Assembly: GCF_000429905.1 (NCBI RefSeq)
Contig: NZ_AUCT01000022.1
Location: forward strand, 67,153-131,152
Direction of reading: 5' to 3'
Origin: Desulfatibacillum aliphaticivorans DSM 15576
GTDB lineage: Bacteria; Desulfobacterota; Desulfobacteria; Desulfobacterales; Desulfatibacillaceae
DNA length: 64,000 nt
In this document: positions 7,917 to 15,533 of the stretch, piece by piece
How positions within the stretch are numbered: position 1 is the first letter of the stretch
How the letters are laid out: each line of letters begins with the position of its first letter
The notes under the pieces: model-generated
The model's input: only the letters and a program-made list of their open reading frames with translations
The model's database searches: none
What the model was told of the DNA's origin: nothing
Translations under genes and position numbers: made by a program

Positions 7917-9299
7917 TTGACTGAACAAGACAAAAACACCGCCCCTCTGTTGGACAGAACGGACACTATCCTGGAAAGCATCTCCGACGGCGTGTTCACC
8001 GTGGATCACGATTGGAGAATCACCTCCTTTAACCGGGCCGCCGAGGACATCACCGGGGTCAACCGCCAGGAAGCCATCGGCCGTCTGTGCTGGGAGGTTT
8101 TTCGCGCCAGCATGTGTGAAAGCGCCTGCGCCCTGCGCCATACCATGGACACCGGCGAGAAAATCATCAATAAATCCGCCTATATTCTAAACGCCGACGG
8201 CGGCCGGACCCCCATCAGCGTTTCCACGGCTATTTTGCGGGACGAAGAAGGCAATGTGGCCGGAGGCGTGGAAACATTCCGGGATCTCAGCGTGGTGGAA
8301 GGGCTTCGCAAGGAATTGGAGGGGCGCTTTCAGGTGGGCGATATGGTCAGCCGAAGCGATTCCATGCGCCATATTCTGGACATACTCCCCCAGGTGGCGG
8401 CCAGCGACAGCACCCTGCTCATCCAGGGAGAGACGGGCACCGGCAAGGAAATGCTGGCGCACGCCGTGCATAACCTGGGGCCCCGCAAAGACGCCCCGTT
8501 CATCGCGGTCAATTGCGGCGCCCTGCCCGACACCCTGCTGGAGTCTGAGTTGTTCGGATACAAGGCCGGCGCTTTTACAGGCGCGGAAAAGGACAAACCC
8601 GGACGCTTCGCCCTGGCCGAGGACGGCACCCTGTTTTTGGATGAAATCGGAGACATCAGCCCCGCCCTCCAGGTGCGCCTGCTCCGGGTCCTGCAGGAAA
8701 AAACCTACGAACCCCTGGGCGGAACCCAGTCTCTAAAAACCAACGCCCGCATTCTGGCCGCAACCAACCAGGACCTGGCCAGTCTGGTAAAAAAGGGAAA
8801 ATTCCGCCAGGATCTGTACTACCGCATCAACGTGGTGGCAGTGGAACTCCCGCCCCTCAGGGAGCGAAAGGCCGACATCCCCCTTTTGGTGGACCGCTTC
8901 GTGGCCAAATTCAACAGGATGCAAAACAAGTACCTTATCGGAATCACCCCGGAGGTGCTTTCCGCTTTTATGGCCCACGACTTCCCCGGAAACATCCGGG
9001 AATTGGAAAATCTCATCGAACACGCATTCGTCCTCTGCCAAGAAGGGGCCATAGAAATACAGCATCTGCCGGAGCATTTCCGCTCAAGCGCCATGGAACA
9101 TCACGGCGATGCGGATCTCTCCGGAACCCTCCGGGCCGTGGAAGCCCAGGCCATTCAGGACGCCCTGAAACGCAATAATTACAACCGCCTGGCCGCAGCA
9201 CAGGACCTGGGCATGCACAAGACCACCCTATTCCGAAAAATCAAGGCTCTGGGCATTCCCCTGCCCGCCAGAGACGGCCGGCGCCGCACTTCCAAATAG
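7917..9299 (+). CDS. Sigma-54-dependent activator with Cys-bearing PAS domain
   Basis: 460 residues from a TTG start with AGGA upstream; no ATG occurs before about residue 70. Order: PAS (about 12-125), AAA+ domain (about 145-385), Fis-type helix-turn-helix (about 410-450). Walker A is GETGTGKE and the sigma-54 contact loop is GAFTGA, so it should open sigma-54 promoters. It has no receiver. The PAS domain contains C-x8-C-x3-C (CWEVFRASMCESAC), a possible redox or metal-sensing site. It lies directly upstream of a strong -24/-12 promoter and its candidate sites, so it probably activates the cofactor operon from 9495. Confidence 0.9.
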   Translation: MTEQDKNTAPLLDRTDTILESISDGVFTVDHDWRITSFNRAAEDITGVNRQEAIGRLCWEVFRASMCESACALRHTMDTGEKIINKSAYILNADGGRTPISVSTAILRDEEGNVAGGVETFRDLSVVEGLRKELEGRFQVGDMVSRSDSMRHILDILPQVAASDSTLLIQGETGTGKEMLAHAVHNLGPRKDAPFIAVNCGALPDTLLESELFGYKAGAFTGAEKDKPGRFALAEDGTLFLDEIGDISPALQVRLLRVLQEKTYEPLGGTQSLKTNARILAATNQDLASLVKKGKFRQDLYYRINVVAVELPPLRERKADIPLLVDRFVAKFNRMQNKYLIGITPEVLSAFMAHDFPGNIRELENLIEHAFVLCQEGAIEIQHLPEHFRSSAMEHHGDADLSGTLRAVEAQAIQDALKRNNYNRLAAAQDLGMHKTTLFRKIKALGIPLPARDGRRRTSK

Positions 9300-9311
9300 C
9301 GCCGGCCATAC

Positions 9312-9361
9312 AGTAGCACTTCTGCAACAAAGCCCAAAAACAGAGTAGCATATCAGCTACT
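9312..9361 (+). promoter_or_regulatory. Paired inverted repeats, candidate activator sites
   Basis: A perfect inverted repeat AGTAGC-N6-GCTACT lies at 9344-9361. A degenerate copy AGTAGC-N6-GCAACA lies at 9312-9329. The two are 32 bp apart, three helical turns, and about 90-140 bp upstream of the -24 element. That is the usual position of sigma-54 activator sites. The flanking activator gene is the obvious binder; this is not shown. Confidence 0.55.
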
Positions 9362-9448
9362 AAATGCCATTGAAACATTTCCGCATATCTAAAACCAACC
9401 AACTGTATTTATTATCTATAAATGAGAATAACGGCCATTGAAACTTTC

Positions 9449-9465
9449 TTGGCACAGGCCTTGCT
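9449..9465 (+). promoter_or_regulatory. Sigma-54 (-24/-12) promoter of the NifX/MinD operon
   Basis: TTGGCACAGGCCTTGCT: GG and GC are separated by exactly 10 bases, with a consensus TGGCAC -24 element and TTGC -12 element. The first gene starts 30 bp downstream. Confidence 0.85.
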
Positions 9466-9494
9466 TTAATAGGGCGGCAGAGCGAGGTGAACCA

Positions 9495-10076
9495 ATGAGA
9501 ATTGCCCTTTCAATTTGGAACAACAGGATATCCCCGGTATTTGACGTAGCCCGTCAAGTGCTGGTCCTGGACGTGGAGCAGGGAGAGGTGGTGGAAAGCC
9601 GCCTTGAAAACCTGCCGGATATTCCTGGCCAAAGACTGGCCGCCTTGCAGAACTTGCAGGTCAGGGGGCTTGTTTGCGGAGCCATATCCGAGCCCCTTGC
9701 CGCCCGCGCCTTATCGGTGGGGATAGAAGTGATGCCCTTTGTAGCCGGAGACGTGGATGAGATTGTAAACGCCTGTGTATCAGGCGCCCTGGATAATCCC
9801 TGCTTCGCCATGCCCGGATGCCAGGGGCTGCACAGGTACTATGCCCGGGCCTGCACATGCGGTCCGTGCGAAAGGAGAGGTTCCATGCCCAACCAGAACG
9901 GAACCGGGCCGCGGGGAAAAGGCCGCGGACAGGGCGGAGGACAAGGACAAGGACAAGGGCGCCGCAGGAATATAAATTCCAACACTGGAAAGCAGGACGG
10001 AACAGGCCGGGGGAGAGGTAAAGGCTCCGGCCAGGGAAACGCATCCAATAAAGGCCGCGGCAAAGGCGGCGTGTGA
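9495..10076 (+). CDS. NifX/NifB-type cofactor-binding protein with Gly-Arg-rich tail
   Basis: 193 residues. I chose the ATG at 9495 (GAGGTG upstream); an upstream in-frame ATG at 9438 lies before the sigma-54 promoter. Residues 1-110 form a dinitrogenase iron-molybdenum-cofactor-binding fold (MRIALSIWNNRISPVFDVA). A Cys cluster follows (CTCGPC), then a low-complexity tail rich in Gly, Arg, Gln and Asn. The tail starts with MPNQNGTGP behind a strong internal ribosome-binding site and resembles the start of the following DUF5320-like gene. The gene may therefore be a fusion of two once-separate genes. It likely carries or shields a metal cluster; no nitrogenase genes are nearby. Confidence 0.8.
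   Translation: MRIALSIWNNRISPVFDVARQVLVLDVEQGEVVESRLENLPDIPGQRLAALQNLQVRGLVCGAISEPLAARALSVGIEVMPFVAGDVDEIVNACVSGALDNPCFAMPGCQGLHRYYARACTCGPCERRGSMPNQNGTGPRGKGRGQGGGQGQGQGRRRNINSNTGKQDGTGRGRGKGSGQGNASNKGRGKGGV
9885..10076 (+). CDS. Possible internal in-frame small protein (DUF5320-like)
   Basis: Inside the NifX-like gene, AAAGGAGAGG sits ideally before an in-frame ATG at 9885. Initiation here would give a 63-residue basic protein beginning MPNQNGTGPRGKGRG, like the MP-GDGTGP start of the DUF5320-like protein 15 bp after this frame ends. Either the full-length fusion, the short form, or both may be made. Confidence 0.35.
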   Translation: MPNQNGTGPRGKGRGQGGGQGQGQGRRRNINSNTGKQDGTGRGRGKGSGQGNASNKGRGKGGV

Positions 10077-10091
10077 AAGGAGGTGAAAGCT

Positions 10092-10385
10092 ATGCCAGGA
10101 GGAGATGGAACAGGCCCGTTGGGTAACGGCCCGTTGACTGGACGCGGAGCTGGTTTTTGCGGCCGGGGCGTCAGAGGCGCCGGACGCGGTCTCGGCATGG
10201 GCCGGGGCTTAGGCTATGGAATGGGCGCCGGACGGGGATTCGGGAATCGCGGGGTTGCGCAAGCAGGCCCTGTGAACGCGGATTATGTGGAGTCCGGAGA
10301 CCAAGAAGAGCTGGAATCCTTGAGGTCCGAAGTTAAAGCCCTTAAGGAGGCCGTAAACCAACTAACCAAGAAAGAGACCGAATAA
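10092..10385 (+). CDS. DUF5320-like small Gly-rich protein
   Basis: 97 residues. AAGGAGGTG lies just upstream of the ATG at 10092; a GTG at 10083 overlaps that site and was not used. The N-terminal half is the family signature MPGGDGTGPLGNGPLTGRGAG followed by Gly/Arg-rich sequence with one Cys (GFCGRG). The C-terminal half is a short coiled coil (EELESLRSEVKALKEAVNQL). Proteins of this type commonly lie beside NifX/NifB-like and MinD-like genes; the function is unknown. Confidence 0.8.
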   Translation: MPGGDGTGPLGNGPLTGRGAGFCGRGVRGAGRGLGMGRGLGYGMGAGRGFGNRGVAQAGPVNADYVESGDQEELESLRSEVKALKEAVNQLTKKETE

Positions 10386-10386
10386 G

Positions 10387-10746
10387 ATGTTGATATGCAT
10401 TTCAAGTCAAGGCCCGGACCTTGACAGCCAAGTGGACCCCAGGTTCGGCCGGGCCGCTCAGTTTATCATTGTGGACACGGAAACCGGAGAGGCTAAAGCC
10501 GTAGATAACAATCAAAACCTGCAGGCGGCTCAGGGCGCCGGCATCCAGGCCGGCATGACGGTAGCCAATACAGGCGCCAAGGCTTTGCTGACAGGCCATT
10601 GCGGCCCCAAAGCCTATGTAACGCTCAACAAGGCGGGGATTGAAGTTTATACGGGGTGCAACGGAACCGTGGCCCAGGCCATTGAAGACTTCAAAGCCGG
10701 CAAACTGCAGAAAGCTGCCGGCGCGGATGTGGAGGGACACTGGTAG
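10387..10746 (+). CDS. NifX/NifB-type cofactor-binding protein
   Basis: 119 residues, one dinitrogenase Fe-Mo-cofactor-type domain of RNase H-like fold. It starts MLICISSQGPDLDSQVDPRFGRA and holds the family's TGHCGPKA and TGCNGTV Cys-containing loops that could bind a cluster. It follows the DUF5320-like gene by one base and its stop overlaps the next start, so it is tightly coupled to the MinD-type ATPase. It probably acts as a small carrier for an Fe-S or heterometal cluster. Confidence 0.87.
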   Translation: MLICISSQGPDLDSQVDPRFGRAAQFIIVDTETGEAKAVDNNQNLQAAQGAGIQAGMTVANTGAKALLTGHCGPKAYVTLNKAGIEVYTGCNGTVAQAIEDFKAGKLQKAAGADVEGHW

Positions 10747-11591
10747 TGCATATTGCAATCGCATCCGGCAAAGGAGGCACCGGCAAGACGACTGTCGCAG
10801 TAGCCCTGGCCAGGGTGATGGGGTCGTGCGTTCTGGTGGATTGCGACGTGGAAGCGCCCAATGCGCATCTGTTTCTCAATCCCGACGTCCAAAATACCCA
10901 GGACGCCTACGTCATGATCCCGGAAGTGGACGACGGCAAATGCACGGGCTGCGGAGAATGCTCCCGGGTTTGCCAGTTCAACGCCCTGGCCGTTTTGGGC
11001 AAAAGCGTCCTCGTCTTCAACGAGTTGTGCCATGGATGCGGAGGGTGCGTGCTCGCCTGTGAGCCAAAGGCCATTACCGAAGGCGGGCGCCTGATTGGAA
11101 CCATGCAATGGGGCAAGGCGGGAAATTTGGATTTCTACGACGCCAAGCTCCGCATCGGTGAACCCATGAGCCCTCCGCTGATAAAAGCGTTGAAACGCCA
11201 GGCGGAGTGTTTGGAGGCGAAAAATACGATTCTCGACTGCCCTCCGGGAACCACCTGTCCCATGGTGGAAGCCGTGGGCGGGGCGGATTATTGCATCCTG
11301 GTGACCGAGCCTACGCCCTTCGGCCTGCACGACCTTAACATGGCGTACCAGGCCGTCCAGCAAATGGACATCCCCGCCGGCGTCATACTCAATCGGGCCG
11401 GCATGGGGGACGACTGCATCCAGGAATACTGCAAGGCCAACGGCATTCCCATTTTGCTGGAAATTCCCCATAGCCGGGAGATCGCCGAAGGCTACGCGGC
11501 TGGCAAGGACATTTTGTCGTCCATGCCTTCTTTGGAAGACGGGTTTAAAAAAGTAATCAATACAATTAGTGAAGGATTGAATAATGGCTGA
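10746..11591 (+). CDS. MinD/Mrp-type ATPase with inserted 2[4Fe-4S] ferredoxin
   Basis: 281 residues, GTG start overlapping the previous stop codon. The deviant Walker A is SGKGGTGKTT at residues 7-16 and the switch region is DCDVEAPN. A ferredoxin insert at about 60-105 carries two Cys sets (CTGCGECSRVC and CHGCGGCVLAC), and LDCPPGT is the Walker B region. The family couples ATP hydrolysis to Fe-S or metal cluster transfer. A close paralogue follows directly, and the two may form a heterodimer. Confidence 0.9.
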   Translation: MHIAIASGKGGTGKTTVAVALARVMGSCVLVDCDVEAPNAHLFLNPDVQNTQDAYVMIPEVDDGKCTGCGECSRVCQFNALAVLGKSVLVFNELCHGCGGCVLACEPKAITEGGRLIGTMQWGKAGNLDFYDAKLRIGEPMSPPLIKALKRQAECLEAKNTILDCPPGTTCPMVEAVGGADYCILVTEPTPFGLHDLNMAYQAVQQMDIPAGVILNRAGMGDDCIQEYCKANGIPILLEIPHSREIAEGYAAGKDILSSMPSLEDGFKKVINTISEGLNNG

Positions 11592-12480
11592 AACCGGCAA
11601 GGCCAAGACCATAACCATTATCAGCGGCAAGGGCGGCACAGGCAAAACCTCGGTGACCGCGGCGTTTGCAAGCCTTGCCGCTCCGGTGGTTGTAGCGGAT
11701 TGCGACGTGGACGCGGCCAACCTGCACCTTTTGCTTTCCCCTGAAGTGGAAAAATCCGTGGATTTTTACGCCATGCCCATCGCCAGGATCAATCAGGATC
11801 TGTGCGTAGGGTGCGGCCTGTGCAACGATTTGTGCCGATACGACGCTATCGTGATCCAGGACGACAATTACTCCGTGGATCCCCTGGCTTGCGAAGCCTG
11901 CCTGGTTTGCAAGGAACACTGCCCGGAACAGGCCATCTATACCGTGGAGCGTCAGGCCGGGTACTGGTTTTTGTCCCAGGCGAGGACGGGCCCTATGGTC
12001 CACGCCAGTCTGGGCATCGCCCAGGAAAACTCGGGCAAGCTGGTGACCGAAGTGCGAAAAGCCGCCGCCGACGTTGCGGAAGAGGAGAAGCTGGACCTGG
12101 TTCTGGTGGACGGACCTCCGGGCATCGGCTGCGCTGTCATGGCGTCTTTGACGGGAGCGGATTTGGTGATCGCCGTCACGGAAGCCACCCAGTCCGGCTT
12201 AAAAGATCTGATTAGAGTAAATGACTTATGCAATCACTTTAAGATTCCCATCCACATCATAGTCAATAAATGCGATTTGAATCCCGAAGTGACCCAAACG
12301 GTCAGAAAGTGGGCCCAGGAAGCCAAGGCGCCCATAATCGGCGAAATCCCCTATGATACGGATTTCACCAAGGCCATGATAGAGGCCAAAACCATTGTTG
12401 AATATAAGTCCAGCCGGATAGGCGATGAGTTGAAAAACATCTGGAACACGGTTCTGGAAACCATGAAGTCCATTGCCTGA
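11584..12480 (+). CDS. MinD/Mrp-type ATPase with inserted 2[4Fe-4S] ferredoxin (second copy)
   Basis: 298 residues, overlapping the first copy by 8 bp. Walker A is ISGKGGTGKTS, followed by DCDVDAAN, ferredoxin clusters CVGCGLCNDLC and CEACLVCKEHC, and DGPPGIGC as the switch II region. It has the same domain order as its neighbour but clearly different sequence, so the pair is an old duplication or a functional heterodimer. It probably works on the cofactors carried by the NifX-like proteins on either side. Confidence 0.9.
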   Translation: MAETGKAKTITIISGKGGTGKTSVTAAFASLAAPVVVADCDVDAANLHLLLSPEVEKSVDFYAMPIARINQDLCVGCGLCNDLCRYDAIVIQDDNYSVDPLACEACLVCKEHCPEQAIYTVERQAGYWFLSQARTGPMVHASLGIAQENSGKLVTEVRKAAADVAEEEKLDLVLVDGPPGIGCAVMASLTGADLVIAVTEATQSGLKDLIRVNDLCNHFKIPIHIIVNKCDLNPEVTQTVRKWAQEAKAPIIGEIPYDTDFTKAMIEAKTIVEYKSSRIGDELKNIWNTVLETMKSIA

Positions 12481-12513
12481 TCCCAAATATAAACCCAAGG
12501 AGGAACGACAGAA

Positions 12514-12876
12514 ATGAAGATTGCCATACCATCGGCCCAGGGAAAACTTTGTATGCATTTTGGGCACTGCGAGGTCTTTGCCTTTGTGGAAGTAGACCCG
12601 GAAGCCAAGAAAATTTTGGGCACGGAATTCCTAACTCCGCCCCCTCATGAGCCCGGCGTGCTGCCCCCCTGGGTGGCCGAACACGGCGCCAAGCTGGTAA
12701 TTGCCGGCGGCATGGGCGGAAGAGCCATCCAACTTTTTCAGCAGGCGGGCGTCCAGGTGATTACCGGCGCTCCGGCCGATGATCCCGAATCCGTGGTCCA
12801 GAGTTATCTTAACTCCGCTCTGATCACCGGGGATAATGCTTGCGGCCACGGGCCGGATCATGTGTGCGATCACTAA
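12514..12876 (+). CDS. NifX/NifB-type cofactor-binding protein
   Basis: 120 residues behind AAGGAGG. It has a single dinitrogenase Fe-Mo-cofactor-type domain beginning MKIAIPSAQGKLCMHFGHCE and ends in a His/Cys-rich tail (NACGHGPDHVCDH) that looks able to bind metal. It is the third NifX-like member of the operon and has a different N-terminal metal-loop pattern (CMHFGHC) from the other two. Confidence 0.86.
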   Translation: MKIAIPSAQGKLCMHFGHCEVFAFVEVDPEAKKILGTEFLTPPPHEPGVLPPWVAEHGAKLVIAGGMGGRAIQLFQQAGVQVITGAPADDPESVVQSYLNSALITGDNACGHGPDHVCDH

Positions 12877-12985
12877 AAGATTGGCCTAAAGAGGGAAGAT
12901 TCAACCCGACGGCTTAAAGGAAATTGGAAATGGATCCGCGATTGCTCTGCCTGCAACCCGGACAACCGCAAAGAAAGAGGAAACA

Positions 12986-13351
12986 ATGGAAAAGGTTTTG
13001 ATCATTGGCTGCCAAAAGGCCATGGATGATGTTTGCATTGCATGCAGCCGCTGTTTGGTAGGCTTCAACCGTAAGGCCGGAGAGTTTGAAAAGTACAAGG
13101 ACCAGGACGTGGAATTGATCGGTTTACTGGGTTGCGGCGGCTGCCCGGGCGTCGCCATTGTCACCAGGATGGCTCAGTTCAAGCTGTGGAACGCCCCCAT
13201 GGAAGAGAAGCCCACCAAGGTGCACATCGCACCCTGCATCGTGGATCACTGTCCGCATAAGGAAACCCTGATTGCAAAAATCAAGGCCAAAGCGGGCGTG
13301 GAGGTGATTGAAGGAACCCATCCGTTCAAACCGGATAACATATACGCCTAA
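12986..13351 (+). CDS. CGGC-domain protein
   Basis: 121 residues. Cys-rich N-terminal half with CIACSRC and the GCGGCPG motif that names the family, plus further Cys in HIAPCIVDHCPH, giving a plausible metal or cluster site. It lies between the last NifX-like gene and the NifU-like scaffold, so a role in metal or sulfur handling is likely. The biochemical activity is not known. Confidence 0.8.
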   Translation: MEKVLIIGCQKAMDDVCIACSRCLVGFNRKAGEFEKYKDQDVELIGLLGCGGCPGVAIVTRMAQFKLWNAPMEEKPTKVHIAPCIVDHCPHKETLIAKIKAKAGVEVIEGTHPFKPDNIYA

Positions 13352-13481
13352 CGGCGTCAGCAGAATGCTTTAAGTTTTCGGGGAGCGGCCGGATCGCTTT
13401 TAACCACTTGTCTCCCGGCGATCATCCTGTCCAAGGCGAGGCCGCTCCCCGAGATAATTTTTTGCAGTTGCGTTGGGGGGT
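13352..13481 (+). repeat. Nested inverted repeat between CGGC and NifU-like genes
   Basis: A perfect 12-bp inverted repeat (CGGGGAGCGGCC at 13379-13390, its complement at 13440-13451) encloses an inner pair GATCGC/GCGATC at 13392-13397 and 13418-13423. It is followed by AATTTTTT. The RNA would form a long two-tier hairpin. It could be an intrinsic terminator or attenuator that lowers expression of the NifU-like gene, or an RNA processing site. Confidence 0.5.
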
Positions 13482-13934
13482 ATGATGGATAAGCAAACCA
13501 TCCCCGAAATGGACGAAGGCGGCTTTGATCCCGGCATTATGGAAACCGCCGGGTACTCAGCCACGGCTATAAAATTTTGTAATGAGCAGCCCAACCGGGG
13601 CGTTCTTTCGGACGCCGACCAGGTATCGGAAGTGGCGGGTCCATGCGGCGACAGCATAACGGTTTACCTTCGCATCCGCGAAGGTAAGGTGGACAGGGCC
13701 AAGGCCCTGGTATCGGGCTGCCCTGGAGCGGTGGCCTCGGCCATGGCGGCTATGGAGCTTGTCAAGGGAAAGACCCTCACAGAAGCGCTGGCCATTGAAG
13801 AAAAAGACATTGTAAGAATGCTGGAATACCTGCCGGACGAAAAGCAGGACTGCATCCAGCTAAGCGCCAAGGCATTGCACAAGGCCGTAGAGGAATACGT
13901 TGTCGCCGGGCCTTCGTTTAAAAAGCGGGAGTAA
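13482..13934 (+). CDS. NifU/IscU-like iron-sulfur scaffold protein
   Basis: 150 residues from adjacent ATGs at 13482/13485; a GGGGGG run upstream is the only ribosome-binding candidate. The IscU/NifU N-terminal fold is visible: GPCGDSITVYLRI for the first cluster Cys, VSGCPGAVASAMAAMELVKGKTL for the second and a C-terminal helix with KQDCIQLSAKALHKAV for the third. An extra N-terminal segment of about 40 residues includes KFCNEQPNRG. It probably assembles or transfers Fe-S clusters for the operon products. Confidence 0.82.
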   Translation: MMDKQTIPEMDEGGFDPGIMETAGYSATAIKFCNEQPNRGVLSDADQVSEVAGPCGDSITVYLRIREGKVDRAKALVSGCPGAVASAMAAMELVKGKTLTEALAIEEKDIVRMLEYLPDEKQDCIQLSAKALHKAVEEYVVAGPSFKKRE

Positions 13935-13938
13935 GGGA

Positions 13939-15129
13939 ATGAAAACGTCACGCGGGGCTGCAAACGATTTAAGCCCGGAAGAAGATCCCGGTCCTTCACA
14001 CAAAGAGAAGCTGGATTTTAAAAGGGCTCGGGAAATATGCAACAGCATATTCGAGGAGTTCGGCCAGGAAGAAGTTGTGGTGGTGGATGGATCGTTCCGC
14101 ATTGTGGACGCCAGCAGCCTCCCTTTGGAAAAGTACGGGTTGACCAAAGGGCATGCCATTGGCAGAAGATGCCATGAAATCTTTCATCATCAAAAAACCT
14201 ACAACGAGGACACGCGATACACCTGTCCTCTTGCTGAAGTCAAAAAGACCGGTAAGCCCCATCGTTGCGTGCATATTCATTTGGATAAAGAGGGCCGCAA
14301 GCTGATTCATTCCATTTCATCCTATCCTGTTTTCGAGGGGGAAGAGGTGGCCGGAATGGTGCAGTTCCTGCGGGACATCACCTGGGAAACCAATCTGCAA
14401 AAGCATTTTGGAGACCAGGAAAAGCTGGCGGCTATAGGCAGATTGGCCGCGGGAGTGGCCCATGAAATCAACAATCCCCTGACTACCATCCTGACCAGCG
14501 CCATGCTCATTCAGGAGGATATTCCGGCGGACAATCCCGAACATGAGGAACTGGCGCTCATTGCCAAGGAGGCGCTGCGGTGCCGCAACATCGTCAGCAA
14601 CCTCCTGGATTTTGCGCGGCAGTCCGAGCCTTGCAAGTCGGATCAAGACGTGAACGACATTGTGGCTGAGGCGGCGGCCTTGGTCAGGAAGCCCGCGAAC
14701 TTTAAAGACATCCGCCTGACATGCGATCTTCATGGGCGGGAAATCCAGGCGCATTGCGACAAAGCGCAGATCCTGCAATGCCTGGTCAATCTGGCGCTTA
14801 ACGCAATTGACGCCACCGAGCCGGGCGGGACCATTACCTTTGAAACCAAACTCCTGCCCGAAGGAAACTGGATGGAAATATCGGTGGCGGACACAGGGCC
14901 GGGGCTGCCGGAAAACATCGTTGATAAAATATTTGAACCATTTTTCACCACCAAGCCCACGGGAACCGGGCTTGGCTTATCAATCACTCATGGATTCGTT
15001 CGACAGCATCGGGGATTCATCAGCGTGGAAAACCGGGCGGACATTGGCGCAGCTTTTACAATCCGCCTGCCCGTACGCGGCGCAAAGGCCCCGGTTGTCT
15101 CATTGAAAAAAATTTTAAGCGTACCGTAA
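13939..15129 (+). CDS. PAS-domain sensor histidine kinase
   Basis: 396 residues from the ATG 4 bases after the NifU-like stop. PAS domain at about 35-160, with Cys and His in GRRCHEIFHH and TCPLAEV that resemble the Cys-bearing PAS of the nearby sigma-54 activators. HisKA has GVAHEINNPLT near residue 177. HATPase_c has N box NLALNAIDA, G1 DTGPGLP and G2 TGTGLGLS. There is no membrane segment. It may report redox or cluster status; no cognate receiver lies next to it. Confidence 0.9.
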   Translation: MKTSRGAANDLSPEEDPGPSHKEKLDFKRAREICNSIFEEFGQEEVVVVDGSFRIVDASSLPLEKYGLTKGHAIGRRCHEIFHHQKTYNEDTRYTCPLAEVKKTGKPHRCVHIHLDKEGRKLIHSISSYPVFEGEEVAGMVQFLRDITWETNLQKHFGDQEKLAAIGRLAAGVAHEINNPLTTILTSAMLIQEDIPADNPEHEELALIAKEALRCRNIVSNLLDFARQSEPCKSDQDVNDIVAEAAALVRKPANFKDIRLTCDLHGREIQAHCDKAQILQCLVNLALNAIDATEPGGTITFETKLLPEGNWMEISVADTGPGLPENIVDKIFEPFFTTKPTGTGLGLSITHGFVRQHRGFISVENRADIGAAFTIRLPVRGAKAPVVSLKKILSVP

Positions 15130-15189
15130 ATTGGAATTCCGACCTTGATAACGGGGAGGATCAAAAGCCCGGGCCGATAATCCGGCATG

Positions 15190-15508
15190 GCTTGTACGCG
15201 AGGGGTTCCGGGAGCCCGCAAGGGTTCCCGGGTTTTAAAAACGAAGCAAGTGCAAAAGGTGAAAAAGTAGAGAGGGAAAGGCCTTGGTTCAGGAGGCCTT
15301 TCCCCCATGCCTTTGCTCCAGTGGCCAGAAAAGGACAGGGCTGTAAGCGGCATTTGGAGACGTTGATGCCGCCTACCCTGACCTGTCCTCTCACGCCGCG
15401 ACAGGGAGGGTCGTTTGGAGCAAGCGCCCCCAAAACGTGGTTCAAGGCGTCTTGGGTGTGAAGAGGCGGGTTGCAGGGCGTATAAGCCCTGCAACCTTTT
15501 TTTATTTT
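15190..15508 (+). ncRNA. Putative structured RNA ending in an intrinsic terminator
   Basis: No protein-like frame is evident, but there are several strong hairpins. A 10-bp stem closed by a GCAA tetraloop lies at 15208-15231. An 11-bp perfect stem pairs 15274-15284 with 15294-15304. Nested stems pair 15333-15340 (with 15376-15380 and 15385-15388) around 15347-15353/15366-15372. The last hairpin is the terminator at 15469-15508. I could not match it to RNase P RNA, tmRNA, SRP RNA or a riboswitch I know. It could also be a processed 3' region of the kinase transcript. Confidence 0.35.
15469..15508 (+). terminator. Intrinsic terminator, plus strand
   Basis: A perfect 11-bp stem GGTTGCAGGGC / GCCCTGCAACC with a 6-base loop, followed by TTTTTTTATTTT. 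It would stop plus-strand transcripts coming from the kinase or from the putative RNA gene before they reach the convergent HdrA-like gene. Confidence 0.9.
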
Positions 15509-15533
15509 ACATAGTCAGCCGCCTGACAGCCCG

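Noticed and set aside
12931..12946. Possible -24/-12 element before the CGGC gene (TGGATC-N5-TTGCT)
   Set aside because: Spacing fits but the -24 half is poor and no activator sites are visible; genes upstream are close enough for readthrough.
12930..13001. 23-codon ORF overlapping the CGGC gene start
   Set aside because: Very short, out of frame with the real gene, with only a weak ribosome-binding site and no protein-like features.
9495..13934. Nitrogenase gene cluster
   Set aside because: NifX- and NifU-like proteins are present, but no NifHDK, NifE/N or radical SAM NifB; such proteins are common outside nitrogen fixation.
15192..15461. 89-codon plus-strand frame in the hairpin-rich spacer
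   Set aside because: No ribosome-binding site, biased low-information composition, and the region is dominated by perfect stems ended by a terminator.
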